Positions 15,926-25,403 of a stretch of 64,000 bases of DNA are shown piece by piece. Below the pieces are notes generated by a model. That model saw only the letters and a program-made list of their open reading frames with translations, was not told the DNA's origin and searched no databases. Origin of the DNA: an uncultured Latescibacterota bacterium (GTDB lineage: Bacteria > Latescibacterota > UBA2968 > UBA8231); assembly GCA_958295495.1 (NCBI GenBank), contig OY282352.1, positions 1,612,001 to 1,676,000 on the forward strand. The letters are read 5' to 3'. Position 1 is the first letter of the stretch. The number at the start of each line of letters is the position of its first letter. The position numbers and the translations under genes are program-made.

Positions 15926-18682
15926 CTACTCCAGCCCCGCGTACACGGTTATGAAGCTGGTGCTAAAGGCACTGATTTCATTCGTCCGCTCCAAGCCTTC
16001 GCTCCCGATAATCACCCGCTCCTCCCACAGGCGCGTGTAACTAAAGCCAAACTGCGTCGTGAGTCGGTAGCCCAAGTAGGAGCCGGCGCTGGACCATTGT
16101 AGGGCCAGCACCAAGTTGCGGAAGTCGCCCGTAGGTCCGGCCGGGCCGTTGGCGAGTTGCTCGTCCTCGTTGAGAGCCAAGTCCCGGAACAGGGAAAATT
16201 CAACGCCTCCTTCCACCAGCGACTGGCTCAACAGCGGGTGGCTCAGCAGTACAATGCCCGTGCCAACCCACTCTTCGCCATCCTCGGCGCGCGCTTGGAG
16301 CGCAGTCTGCTTGAGATACTCGCTCTTGACCTTGGGCTGCAACCGGAAGCCGGCCAGGCCGAAGGTGTAATCCGCTTTGTTGATCAACCCGAGCAACTGG
16401 CTACCTTGGTTGAGCACCGGGCCTTTGACTCGGCTTTTGAACGCGCTGCCCTGCTGCCAAAAGCGCTCGTACTTGAGCTTGTTGCTCGCGTTTAGGTTGT
16501 CGAGTGGCTGGTAATCAAGCTGCAAATAGGTCGTGTTGATCCACGTGTCCCGCGCCGGCAGAATGTCGCGCACCAGCGCGAGCGAGTTGACTTCGAGGTG
16601 TGGCGTCATCTCGCGCCGGTCATCGGCGATATCGTCTTCGACGCGCCGCAGCATCTCAAAGGCCCGCAACCGACCCCAAGTGTAGTCGCGGTCGTAGGTC
16701 GCAAGGCTATAGGTGGCGCGGTTGCGCCCGTCGGAAGCTAGGCTCTTCTCGCTCAGCCTTCCCAACGTCAGCCGGGTGTGCGGGTCGAGAAAGACGCCGG
16801 CGTACAGGTTGTAGCCCCGGCGATCGACCTTGTACGGGTAGTCGGGCAAGTCGTCGTTTTCAAAGCGGTCAATCCAACCATTGTTGTTTAGGTCGATGCC
16901 AAACAAAAACTCCGGGCGATCGGCCGCATAGCGGAAGAACGGTTCTTCGTAATCCGGGATGCGGTTGTTGAGGATGCGGTTGTCGTTTTGGTTGAAGTCC
17001 GAGACAAAGTCGTTGTTCTCGTCCCACCCCGGGAAGACGGCCACATCGCCGCCGCCCTGCGAGAAGCGGAACCAATCGGCCGAGCGGTCTTGGTCGTCGT
17101 TGTCGTCAACTAACTCGTACAGGGACGTGCGCGGATTGTCGTAGGTAATGTCCCCGTTGTCATCTACTATAAACGAGCTCGTCGAGTAATCCGGGTCCAT
17201 GCTGTACGCCTCGCCGAAAAAGTAAAACGGGGAGGCCATCTTTGAGGCGTTGACCATCCACGCCTCGGCGTCGCGGGCGTGCGTGGCCAGCGAGCGCTCG
17301 GCTGCTTGGCGCGCCGGGTTGGGGTACTGGCCGTACGCGCGGCTGACATCGAATTCCGCGTATAGGTCCACCCCCTTGATGTCCGTGGCGTCCAAGGTGA
17401 AGCCGTAGATCAAGCGCGACGACGGCAATCCGTAGTCAAAGACGACCCGCTGCTGGTTGGAATTGTCCTGCACATTGCCCGCGGCGCTGAGGATATCGAA
17501 CAACGCCGGAGACTGGTCCTCAATGTCTTGGCCCGTCAGCGGCAAGACCGGCAGAGCGCGGCTGCCCGTTTGCCGGTCGGACCAAACCTGCACCTTGTAG
17601 TCATTGGCCAAGACTAAGTCGAACTGCACGGCGACGATCTCCGAAGGGCGCGGGCCGGTATAGGCAATATCCGCGAAGTCGTAGTTGATGACGATCTTCT
17701 CGTCGCCATCGGCCGCTAAGGCCCCTTCCTTGGGCGCCCCGCCCGAGACCACCGGCCACCGCGCCGGATCGGCGACCACGTCGCGGAGCCTAAATTGCTC
17801 GCGCTCCCCGGTATCAGGATCCTCGCTCGTCAATGCGATGTCGTGCGAAAACAGGGTTGCCCCGCCCCGCCCATCTTCGGGCGAGTCGTCGCTGAGGACT
17901 AGGGCAAGGCCCGAGATTGGCAGGCTGCCCTGATTGGCAGCGAGAGTGCCGACGAAGGGGTTGCGCTCAAACGCATCGGCCACCGTGCTGGAGTTGCGCG
18001 CATTGACTAAATTGGCCCCCACGGCCACGAAATCGCCGAGCTGGACCACGGCGCGGCCAGCCATCAGGTTGGTCGCATTGGAGACGGAGCTGGGGTCGTC
18101 GGGCGTGCTGCCAATGACCGGGCGGCTCACCCGCGAAAAGAGCAGGGTGCCCTCGTACTTGTCCGCGGCAAAGTCCATCTGCACGCCGCTGAAGGCGGGC
18201 TTGGAGAAGGTGAGTGGGGTCAGGGTCGTGCGGATTCGCTCGCCCACCGTGATCGCATAGTAGAACTGCCCCTGCGCGTCCGAGCTAATGGTGACCGCGT
18301 TGAACCAGTTGTTAAAGCGCTGATCCTTGAAGATGGACGAACCAAACTGTACGGGCTGGTTTTGGCTCCAGTCGTAGATGAGCCAGCCGCGCGTCAAGTA
18401 GTTGCCGTACAGATCGTAAAACGGAGAGCCTTCAATCGTGGTGCTGACGTAGCGCTCGTACGCGTCGCGTGCGTAGTTGGTGTACTGCCACTGCTGCCAA
18501 CCGTAGTCGGCAAACAACTCCTGTGGCACGTACCAGCGCTTGACCGTTGGATCCAAGGCGTCGAAAAGCACGCCCGGCCCTCGCGGCTCATAGGTAATTT
18601 CCGCTCCCCAGTGCCGGCCTTGGGCATGGGCGCTCATCGCCGCGACGAGCAAGGCGGCGAGTATCCACCGTAGGTCTCTCAT
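15926..18682 (-). CDS. Large outer-membrane barrel-like surface protein (paralogue 2)
   Basis: 918 residues from the ATG at 18682, which follows AGGGAGGG by five bases; a longer frame to 18817 would run into the preceding gene. Signal peptide LRWILAALLVAAMSAHAQ. It shares with the adjacent paralogue the blocks KRWYVPQELF, QWQYTNYARDAYERY, RGWLIYDWSQNQPV, LSDDSPEDGRGGA, NDYKVQVWSDRQTG, VFPGWDENNDFVSDFNQND, PDYEEPFFRYAADRPE and GIDLNNNGWIDRFENDD. The C-terminal part alternates polar and hydrophobic residues like a barrel. The two copies differ enough to be an old duplication and may form a hetero-complex. Role unknown. Confidence 0.7.
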   Translation of the reverse strand: MRDLRWILAALLVAAMSAHAQGRHWGAEITYEPRGPGVLFDALDPTVKRWYVPQELFADYGWQQWQYTNYARDAYERYVSTTIEGSPFYDLYGNYLTRGWLIYDWSQNQPVQFGSSIFKDQRFNNWFNAVTISSDAQGQFYYAITVGERIRTTLTPLTFSKPAFSGVQMDFAADKYEGTLLFSRVSRPVIGSTPDDPSSVSNATNLMAGRAVVQLGDFVAVGANLVNARNSSTVADAFERNPFVGTLAANQGSLPISGLALVLSDDSPEDGRGGATLFSHDIALTSEDPDTGEREQFRLRDVVADPARWPVVSGGAPKEGALAADGDEKIVINYDFADIAYTGPRPSEIVAVQFDLVLANDYKVQVWSDRQTGSRALPVLPLTGQDIEDQSPALFDILSAAGNVQDNSNQQRVVFDYGLPSSRLIYGFTLDATDIKGVDLYAEFDVSRAYGQYPNPARQAAERSLATHARDAEAWMVNASKMASPFYFFGEAYSMDPDYSTSSFIVDDNGDITYDNPRTSLYELVDDNDDQDRSADWFRFSQGGGDVAVFPGWDENNDFVSDFNQNDNRILNNRIPDYEEPFFRYAADRPEFLFGIDLNNNGWIDRFENDDLPDYPYKVDRRGYNLYAGVFLDPHTRLTLGRLSEKSLASDGRNRATYSLATYDRDYTWGRLRAFEMLRRVEDDIADDRREMTPHLEVNSLALVRDILPARDTWINTTYLQLDYQPLDNLNASNKLKYERFWQQGSAFKSRVKGPVLNQGSQLLGLINKADYTFGLAGFRLQPKVKSEYLKQTALQARAEDGEEWVGTGIVLLSHPLLSQSLVEGGVEFSLFRDLALNEDEQLANGPAGPTGDFRNLVLALQWSSAGSYLGYRLTTQFGFSYTRLWEERVIIGSEGLERTNEISAFSTSFITVYAGLE

Positions 18683-18696
18683 TAGACCCTCCCTAA

Positions 18697-20862
18697 TCAG
18701 TACACCAGTTCGACGGCTCGGACCGCGCTTTCGCCGCCCGCATCGCTGGCCAGCGTCACGCGCACCAAGTACAGGCCCGGGGGCAGCGCGACCCCGCTCG
18801 CATCCGCGCCGTCCCAAGACATGGCGTACGAGCCGCCGCCTTGGAGGCCGGAAAACAGCCGGCGCACCCGGCGTCCGGCCAAATCGACGATTTCCACCTC
18901 GACCGGTGCCGGGCTGACCAAACGGCTCAGATCGTAGTACAGATGCGTCGCATCGTTGATTCCATCGCCGTTGGGGCTGAAGGGCCGGGGTTGGGCGCGC
19001 ACGTTGATCAGCAGGGCACTGTTGCCGGCCAGCGGCACATCCACTGAAAGGCCGCGGTTCGTCTCCGAGCCAACAGCCGCCATATCGTCGTCGCCGGGAG
19101 CCAACGCGGCCACGTTGCCGGCAACGACTTCCTGCCCCACGTCTCCCTCGGCACTGTTGAAGGCAAAACCGGCGAACTTGGTGCCGTAGCGCAACACGCG
19201 GCTGCGAAAGCGAATTTTGAGCTGGGCCGTCCGCCCGGTCGCCAGCTCGCTTTCGGCAATGAGGGGAAAGCGCACGCGAAAGCGGCGCGCACTGACCGAC
19301 TCAATGGCAAAGCGTCCGGTCGCGTCGGTCGCCGGCAGCGCAGAAAGATCGGCCCTTGAAAAGTCCGCTGCCTCGACCCGACCATCAGCGTCTTCTACTT
19401 CGATGGACTCAATGGCCTCCACCCGCACTGGCGTGGCGATCTCAAAACCGTCAAAGCCCGTGTCAACACCTCGCCGAATGGAAGTTGGCATCACCGCATA
19501 GACGAAGTCCACCGGCTTGCCCAAGTCAACCTGACGCGGAAAAATTTCTCCGAGAATCTGCGCGGCCGGCGGCGGCGTGGCCACTGTGAAGGCCAGCGGG
19601 CCGATGCCTGTGGCCGCCTCCAAGTCCTCGCTGAGAAAGTCGATGCGAAACTGGATGTACCGCCTCGGCCCGGGCGAGACAATCGGCACGCCCAATTGGC
19701 TGTCCTCAATCGCCGCCTCGGTCAACAGGGTCCCTAAATCGTAGGGCGAGGACCACGGGCTCCAAGCGTCTAGGTCGGCCACCACATTGCCCCGCTCGGC
19801 ACCCAAGCCCTTGTATTCGTCCAGCGACAGCGAGATGGCGTTGCGCTCCTCCAGCGGCAGCGCGCCAAAGAGGGCGCGCGCCCTCTCCAGATCGACTTGA
19901 TCGAGATGGACCTCGCCGCCCTCGGCTTCAACCGTGGCATTCTTTTTCCACGGCACCTCAACTTGGACCCCCTCAAAGAAGAAGCGCCGGGTATAGACCA
20001 AGGGGCTGGCGTCCAAGCCAGTGCGGGTGCGCACGCGCGCGCTGGCGAAACCAGCCGGGCCGACGCTTTCCTCCACCCAGCGAATGGTCCCCCACAAGCC
20101 CAAATCCGGGCCGAGGTCGAATATGTTGGATATGTATTCGGCCGTGGGCACGAAGCCGGTGCCAAAGACGCGGAACTCGGCAATCTCAAACCCGCTGCTG
20201 GTGCGCGACTGCAAGCGGATGAAGCGCACAAATTGCGGGGGAATGCTCAGATCGACCAGCGCGTCTTGGTTGGCAGCATCCAACCGCAACGAGCGCCATT
20301 CCGGGCCGCCCGCGCCTTGCGTCTCCTCGCTGCCGTCGTTGAAAAACAACTCGTAGCCGCGAATGAAGTCCTCTTGGAAAGGAGCGGCGGGAAAATCCGG
20401 GTGGCCATTGCGCGGGAAGAATTGGACGCGATGGACCCCAAAGCGAGCGCCTAGGTCGAAGTCCATGGCCATGCCGCGGATGACGGCCACGTTCTTGCGC
20501 TCCAAGGCCGTTTTGCCGTCGCCGTCAATCATCGTCTTTAGCTGCGACTCAATGCCCGCTTCGAGGACCGTCGGCGAGGTGACCGAGCCGCCGCGCCCGA
20601 GTATTCCGACGGCTAGATTGGTGCCCTCGACGACGTTCTGCGGAAAAATCCAACCCACCCGACCCTCGGGGTCAAAATCGATCACCCCGCCCGGGGTGTT
20701 GCCGCGCTCGACATCTCTGGCCCCGGTCGGGAAAATCGCCTGGATCTGGCCCCCGCCATCTTGCCAAGACGAGCCACTCGCGCCGCCGATGGCAATGCTC
20801 CGCGTCTCGGCCATGCCTTGCAGAGCCGCTAGCAACAGCAGCGCGATCGGCAAATGGGACAT
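18697..20862 (-). CDS. Secreted surface protein with discoidin-like and FlgD-like C-terminal domains (721 aa)
   Basis: Signal peptide MSHLPIALLLLAALQGMA. The N-terminal half contains a discoidin (F5/8 type C)-like module ending in RFIRLQSRTSSGFEIAEFRVFG. A central segment has VRTRTGLDASPLVY and WSPWSSPYD, a pattern shared with three other proteins in this window. At the C-terminus RPFSPNGDGINDATHLYYDL opens a FlgD-type Ig domain ending VELVY, of the kind attached to secreted proteins of FCB bacteria. ATG at 20862 follows GGGAG at eight bases. It lies between the 830-residue relative and the barrel-like pair, 14 nt from the latter, so it is presumably a partner displayed or secreted by them. 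Confidence 0.75.
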   Translation of the reverse strand: MSHLPIALLLLAALQGMAETRSIAIGGASGSSWQDGGGQIQAIFPTGARDVERGNTPGGVIDFDPEGRVGWIFPQNVVEGTNLAVGILGRGGSVTSPTVLEAGIESQLKTMIDGDGKTALERKNVAVIRGMAMDFDLGARFGVHRVQFFPRNGHPDFPAAPFQEDFIRGYELFFNDGSEETQGAGGPEWRSLRLDAANQDALVDLSIPPQFVRFIRLQSRTSSGFEIAEFRVFGTGFVPTAEYISNIFDLGPDLGLWGTIRWVEESVGPAGFASARVRTRTGLDASPLVYTRRFFFEGVQVEVPWKKNATVEAEGGEVHLDQVDLERARALFGALPLEERNAISLSLDEYKGLGAERGNVVADLDAWSPWSSPYDLGTLLTEAAIEDSQLGVPIVSPGPRRYIQFRIDFLSEDLEAATGIGPLAFTVATPPPAAQILGEIFPRQVDLGKPVDFVYAVMPTSIRRGVDTGFDGFEIATPVRVEAIESIEVEDADGRVEAADFSRADLSALPATDATGRFAIESVSARRFRVRFPLIAESELATGRTAQLKIRFRSRVLRYGTKFAGFAFNSAEGDVGQEVVAGNVAALAPGDDDMAAVGSETNRGLSVDVPLAGNSALLINVRAQPRPFSPNGDGINDATHLYYDLSRLVSPAPVEVEIVDLAGRRVRRLFSGLQGGGSYAMSWDGADASGVALPPGLYLVRVTLASDAGGESAVRAVELVY

Positions 20863-20874
20863 CGCCAGTCTCCC

Positions 20875-23367
20875 TCAATACGCTACGTGAATGAGGCGGT
20901 GCATCGCAGTGCGTTCGAGGTGCGAATCGTCGTTGGGCACCACTTCTACCGCTAGCAGATACAGTCCGGGGGCGACCAATGCGCCGGATTGATCCTCGCA
21001 CGACCAGCGCAGGGCGTACTCGCCGCTGACCAAGGGCCGCGTCTCTCGCCAGTGCCGCACCAGCCGGCCGGCTAGGTCGTAAATCCGCACGTAGAGCGGC
21101 CAAGTGCCGGTCAGCTTAGTAACCGCGAATGAGAACGCCAACTCGTCGTTGATCCCATCCCCATTCGGCGTCGCGATCCCGCTGCCAATGCTCAGGTCGC
21201 CCAGCACGTGCCGACCGCCTTCTGGGCCGACCAACAGCATCCCCTGACTGCTCGCCAATGCCGTTGCATCCGCTGGATCAACCCGCTGCCAGGAGTTCTC
21301 AAGGGCCGAATGCCCCAACGACGCCTTGAACACGGCCCCGGGCAAGTAGAGGGCAGTGGCGAATTGCACCTCAATTAGATCGGCTGAGGACGGGCCTACG
21401 ACCTCGTTTAACCGCACCCACAAAGAGTCTGGGGCGGTCGCCACTACTTCTGCTGAGGCCGCTAGCTCTGCGCTCTCCCACTGGGCTTCGCGCCCCAGCC
21501 GCAGGCCGCCAAACTCCAGCGCCATGTTGTCCGGTGCCCTTATCTGCACCTCGTCAAACCCTGCGCTCTGGGGAGCGAAACTCGGTTTGATGAAAAGCGA
21601 AAGCTCCTGCTCCTTGCCCAACGCGCCCACGACGCCGGGTTCGATCTCGCCCAAAAGCTGCCTGGCCAGCGGCTCGACGAAGTTGAGCCGAATGGAGCGC
21701 AACACGGCCGCGCTGCGCGGGTCGTCCGAGAGCAAGCGGGCCTTGAGCAGCAGAAATTGGCGCGGACTTGGCGAAGTGATCGCCGCACCCGACGCCTCGT
21801 AGGGCAAGCTCCACGCGCTCCAGTCGGCCCCGGGGGCCTCCGTCGTATCGATCCGCCCCTTGCTAAAAAAGCCCAAGCCGGCGTAGGCTTCGGCCGAAAC
21901 CTCGCCGCCGCCGCTGTTGAAGTAGCCATACTCTTCGACCAACTCGCTGCCCGTGCGCGTCTGAATTTCGACGAAGGTCCCTACATCGGCGTCTCCATCC
22001 CATTCAATCGAGACCAAGTTTTTCGAGCCGCCCAAGCGGATGAGCGGCGAAATCAACTCGACCTCCGGCTGGAAACCCTCTCCGTAGAACTGCACCTCGC
22101 GCGGCTTGAACTGACCGCCTCCCCAGAACAAAATTCGCGCAAAGCGCGTCCGCGTCGGCGCGAACGTATCCACGTCGTACACGTCTCCGGTAAAGTGGCC
22201 AGAAGTGGCGCGATTGCGACGCGAGACCTGCGTCGTCCACACCAGTGAGCCGTCCGCGGCCAGCGAGCCATCCGAAGTCTGCAAGTCGTAATTGGGAAAG
22301 CGGCTGCGCTGGCGGTCGTAGTAAATCTGGTGCCGATCGATCCAGAAGGAAGAGCCTAAGTCGAAGAATAGCTCCCGCACCTCGTCGGTGCTGCTAAAGG
22401 CCAAGGACGTCTCAAAGAGGCCATCGAAAAAGGCCGTCGCGGGCGCGTTGTCCAAGAAGGTGAGCAGGGCGACGCCTTTGCGCTCTACCAATCCCAGCGA
22501 GATGTTTTCCCCGAGCGTCTGGACCTCCAGCTCGGCCAATCGCGGGCGCTCGCGGCGGTAGCGGCGGATCTCACCGCGCAACGCGGAGTCAACCACCTCG
22601 TACGTGGCCTCGCTCACCTGCACTTGGCCGGTGCCGGCCTTTTTGTAAAAATCCACCGCACCCCGATCCACCGCCGCTAGCTGGTCGTAGTGTGCAGCCG
22701 ACACCGCGGCGGCCCGCGTGCTATCCGTATCGGTGATCGTCACGCGCACGAAGCGGATGTAGTCGCCCACCATGCGCCCCTCTCGGTCAAAGCGCGTGGG
22801 GTCCAACTCAATTGCAAATTCTCGCTGGTCCTTGTTCGACTTCAAGGTGCGGAAGACTGGGTTGAACTTGCGCTGACCTTTTGTAACTTCGCCTCCGTCC
22901 GAGGTCAAGACCACGAATTGCAGGAAGGGGTCGCCTAGCTCCTCGCCGACGAATTTGAGCCGGATGTGGGTGGCCGCGACCAACCGCCCCAAATCGACCT
23001 CAAACCACCACTGGCGCAGTGGGCTTGCCGGATCGGGTTCCCAATAGGTGCTCAAGTCCCCGTCGAAAAGGTGGACCAGATCCCCAGCCCGAGAGCCCGC
23101 GTTGAGGGCGTCGAGCAGGGTCGCGTCCTCTGCGCCCTTGCCGCGCTTGATAAACGCCGCGATGTCTGTAGTTGCCAGTATGTTCTTGGACACGAAATGG
23201 GGGCGCACGGCCCCGGTCGCGTCGATGTCGAGCGTACCGCCGGGAAAAGTCCACTGCTGCCAGTGCGTCTGCCGCTCGACGACGACCTCGTTCCCGGCGA
23301 TGGTATGGCCCTGTCCCCAAGCGGCGACAACGCCCAAGACGCTCAGCAACAACGCGGTTTTCAACAC
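20875..23367 (-). CDS. Secreted surface protein with discoidin-like and FlgD-like C-terminal domains (830 aa)
   Basis: The start is taken at GTG 23367: AAAGGGG lies five bases upstream, while the frame's TTG at 23382 overlaps the SD. The signal peptide is LKTALLLSVLGVVAAWGQ. A discoidin-like module follows (LFDGDLSTYWEPD, WWFEVDLGRLVAATHIRLKF), then a second adhesive-looking region ending REVQFYGEG, the shared VEIQTRTGSE and WSAWSLPYE segment, and a C-terminal FlgD-like Ig domain after ATPNGDGINDELAFSF. Same architecture as its neighbours at 18697 and 23379, so the three form a tandem paralogous family. Its ligand is unknown; discoidin folds usually bind glycans or membranes. Confidence 0.75.
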   Translation of the reverse strand: MLKTALLLSVLGVVAAWGQGHTIAGNEVVVERQTHWQQWTFPGGTLDIDATGAVRPHFVSKNILATTDIAAFIKRGKGAEDATLLDALNAGSRAGDLVHLFDGDLSTYWEPDPASPLRQWWFEVDLGRLVAATHIRLKFVGEELGDPFLQFVVLTSDGGEVTKGQRKFNPVFRTLKSNKDQREFAIELDPTRFDREGRMVGDYIRFVRVTITDTDSTRAAAVSAAHYDQLAAVDRGAVDFYKKAGTGQVQVSEATYEVVDSALRGEIRRYRRERPRLAELEVQTLGENISLGLVERKGVALLTFLDNAPATAFFDGLFETSLAFSSTDEVRELFFDLGSSFWIDRHQIYYDRQRSRFPNYDLQTSDGSLAADGSLVWTTQVSRRNRATSGHFTGDVYDVDTFAPTRTRFARILFWGGGQFKPREVQFYGEGFQPEVELISPLIRLGGSKNLVSIEWDGDADVGTFVEIQTRTGSELVEEYGYFNSGGGEVSAEAYAGLGFFSKGRIDTTEAPGADWSAWSLPYEASGAAITSPSPRQFLLLKARLLSDDPRSAAVLRSIRLNFVEPLARQLLGEIEPGVVGALGKEQELSLFIKPSFAPQSAGFDEVQIRAPDNMALEFGGLRLGREAQWESAELAASAEVVATAPDSLWVRLNEVVGPSSADLIEVQFATALYLPGAVFKASLGHSALENSWQRVDPADATALASSQGMLLVGPEGGRHVLGDLSIGSGIATPNGDGINDELAFSFAVTKLTGTWPLYVRIYDLAGRLVRHWRETRPLVSGEYALRWSCEDQSGALVAPGLYLLAVEVVPNDDSHLERTAMHRLIHVAY

Positions 23368-23378
23368 GGCAGCCCCTT

Positions 23379-25328
23379 TCAATAGGCCACGGCAATGGGC
23401 CGGATATGCACTTGGCGTTCCCCGCCACTCTCGACCTCAACTTGGCAGATGTACAGACCTGGTGCGACCTGCTGGCCGGCCTCGTCCCGCCCGTCCCAGC
23501 GGCGCGGATGCCGGCCTGCGCCATCGGCGTCTGCATGCACGCGCCGCACCAAGCGACCGCTCAAGTCTCGCACCAGCACTTCCACCGGTACTGGCTCAGT
23601 CACCTTGAGCAGTTCGTAGGCGATCTCCACTTGGTCGTTGATCTGGTCGCCGTTGGGCGTAAACGCCGCGGCACTCAGCGACACGGCTCCTAAGACCTTA
23701 TCGTCTAGAGTAGTAGCCTGCACCGAAAGTTGGTTGCCATCTACCAGCTCGTTGGCTTCGCCAGCGGCCACGAGCTGCCCGATCTCCCCCGGCACTGTGC
23801 TGTCGATCACCCGGCCTTCAAAAATTGCGCCAAAGCGGAAAATTTCGGCGCGCACATCCACTTCGAGCAGCTCGCCGCTGCGCACAATATCCAGCCGCGG
23901 GAACCCCAAGACTACGCCGGCGTCCTCGGCCACGGCACTGAAATCCGCCACGGGTGCCCCGCTGAGGCGCACGGCCTCCACGCCGCCGATCCGGCCGCCG
24001 ACCAAGCGCAGGTCCAAACCGTCAAATCCTTGGTCGCCGGGTTCAATCGTCGGGCGCAAGGCATAGGTAAAAATGCGTTCCTCAGCTACCGCAGCCCGCC
24101 AAGGATCGACCTCGCCGACTAAGCCGGTCACCAAGCGCGGGGAAACGGCGAATTCGAGATAGTCGAGCTGGCCCCCAGCTTGGCCGAAGGATTTGAATTC
24201 TACCCCGAACTGCACGTAGCGATGGGAGCGCGTCGCCCGCAGGGCTACGCCCGCGCTGTCGGCGAATTCGTACGGCGACGACCACAGCTCCCACTGGGCG
24301 GTGTCGTCAGTGATGGCCCCGCGCGCGATTGGCCCCAAGCGGCCATAGCTTTTGCGGGTCAGCAGTTTGCCGTCCTCGCTAAAGGGCACCTGCTCGTCGC
24401 CGCGGAAGGTCTTGCGCCAGTACACGAGCGGCGTCTCATCGCCGCCGGCGCGGGAGCGGATCTCCACTTGCGCCCCTTCGTCCTGCCGCCCTTGCCAGCG
24501 CACCCAGCCCAAATTGGCGAACTCGCCTAGGTCGAGGACATTGGATTGGTACGAGGCCGAGCCTTGGAAGCCGCCGCCGTACACTTCCAGCTCAGCCAAG
24601 TCCCATATCTCATTTTGGGGCATCACGTGAATTATCAAATAGCGGATGGGCGTTCCGTCTAGCTCGATGTCGAGCTGCGGATTTTTGTTTTCCCGGATTT
24701 CCGCGACCACCTTCAGCTCAATGCCCTTTTTTTCCTTGGGATCCCTCAGCGACCGATTGAGCGCACTCGCTCCGACGAATTCAATCTCATCAACGCCGCC
24801 CCCGGCATCGGTCTGCGCGGCGACGATGACGTGGGCGACCGAGCGCTCGCTGCCCACCTGTGGGATAAAGCGAATCAAGTGCGTCGCAAAGTCGCCGCCG
24901 AGGTCAAAGAAAAAGGCCGTGCCGCGGAAGTTATGGGCGTGTTCCCGCGGACGGGTTTCCAAGAAAAACGTCGTCGGGTCCCCGTCGGTCACCATCCGCA
25001 GTTCGTCGCCGACATCTTCAAAGCCATTGTACGCGCCGTGTTGGAAATTGCCGCCGACCCCGCTCAAGGTCGTCGCCATATTATCGCTCGCGTTGTAGAA
25101 AAACGGCGTGATCTGCTCACTGAGCGCGAGCCCAAAGCTCTCGCCGCCTAAATTCTTGTCTAAATCGGCCCAGCTCAACTGGCGGAACTCGGCGCCGGCT
25201 TCGACCTCGGCCGGAGGCGGCAGACTCTCGCCGCCGATGCGATAGACGACCAAGGCCGCGCTTGGCTGGCCGCCGATCAAAGCCAACAAAACCGCGCTGA
25301 ACCGCATGGTGCGCTGCAATTTTTTCAC
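23379..25328 (-). CDS. Secreted surface protein with discoidin-like and FlgD-like C-terminal domains (649 aa)
   Basis: GTG start at 25328 with GGAGG seven bases upstream. The signal peptide is KKLQRTMRFSAVLLALIGG. A discoidin-like module spans about residues 85-255 (MVTDGDPTTFFLETRPRE, FFFDLGGDFATHLIRFIP, WDLAELEVYGGGF). The shared segment VEIRSRAGGDETPLVYWRK and WELWSSPYEF follows, and the C-terminal FlgD-type Ig domain starts at FTPNGDQINDQVEIAYEL and ends PIAVAY. It ends 11 nt before the next paralogue. It is the first large gene after the CBM9-like gene; a strong hairpin (25349-25375) lies between the two, so it may be transcribed less than the gene before it. Confidence 0.75.
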   Translation of the reverse strand: MKKLQRTMRFSAVLLALIGGQPSAALVVYRIGGESLPPPAEVEAGAEFRQLSWADLDKNLGGESFGLALSEQITPFFYNASDNMATTLSGVGGNFQHGAYNGFEDVGDELRMVTDGDPTTFFLETRPREHAHNFRGTAFFFDLGGDFATHLIRFIPQVGSERSVAHVIVAAQTDAGGGVDEIEFVGASALNRSLRDPKEKKGIELKVVAEIRENKNPQLDIELDGTPIRYLIIHVMPQNEIWDLAELEVYGGGFQGSASYQSNVLDLGEFANLGWVRWQGRQDEGAQVEIRSRAGGDETPLVYWRKTFRGDEQVPFSEDGKLLTRKSYGRLGPIARGAITDDTAQWELWSSPYEFADSAGVALRATRSHRYVQFGVEFKSFGQAGGQLDYLEFAVSPRLVTGLVGEVDPWRAAVAEERIFTYALRPTIEPGDQGFDGLDLRLVGGRIGGVEAVRLSGAPVADFSAVAEDAGVVLGFPRLDIVRSGELLEVDVRAEIFRFGAIFEGRVIDSTVPGEIGQLVAAGEANELVDGNQLSVQATTLDDKVLGAVSLSAAAFTPNGDQINDQVEIAYELLKVTEPVPVEVLVRDLSGRLVRRVHADADGAGRHPRRWDGRDEAGQQVAPGLYICQVEVESGGERQVHIRPIAVAY

Positions 25329-25348
25329 AATGGCACCTCCAAGAAGAA

Positions 25349-25375
25349 GGGGGGATGGAACTAGCCCATCCCCCC
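25349..25375 (-). terminator. Strong intergenic hairpin, possible attenuator or terminator
   Basis: GGGGGGATGG (25349-25358) and CCATCCCCCC (25366-25375) form a perfect 10-bp stem with a 7-nt loop, 28 nt after the stop of the CBM9-like gene. On the minus strand it is followed by CTTCTTCTT rather than a pure T-run, so termination may be partial, or the hairpin may protect the 3' end of the upstream message. Confidence 0.6.
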
Positions 25376-25403
25376 TCGTCCTTGCATCCTAGACCCTGCC
25401 CAC

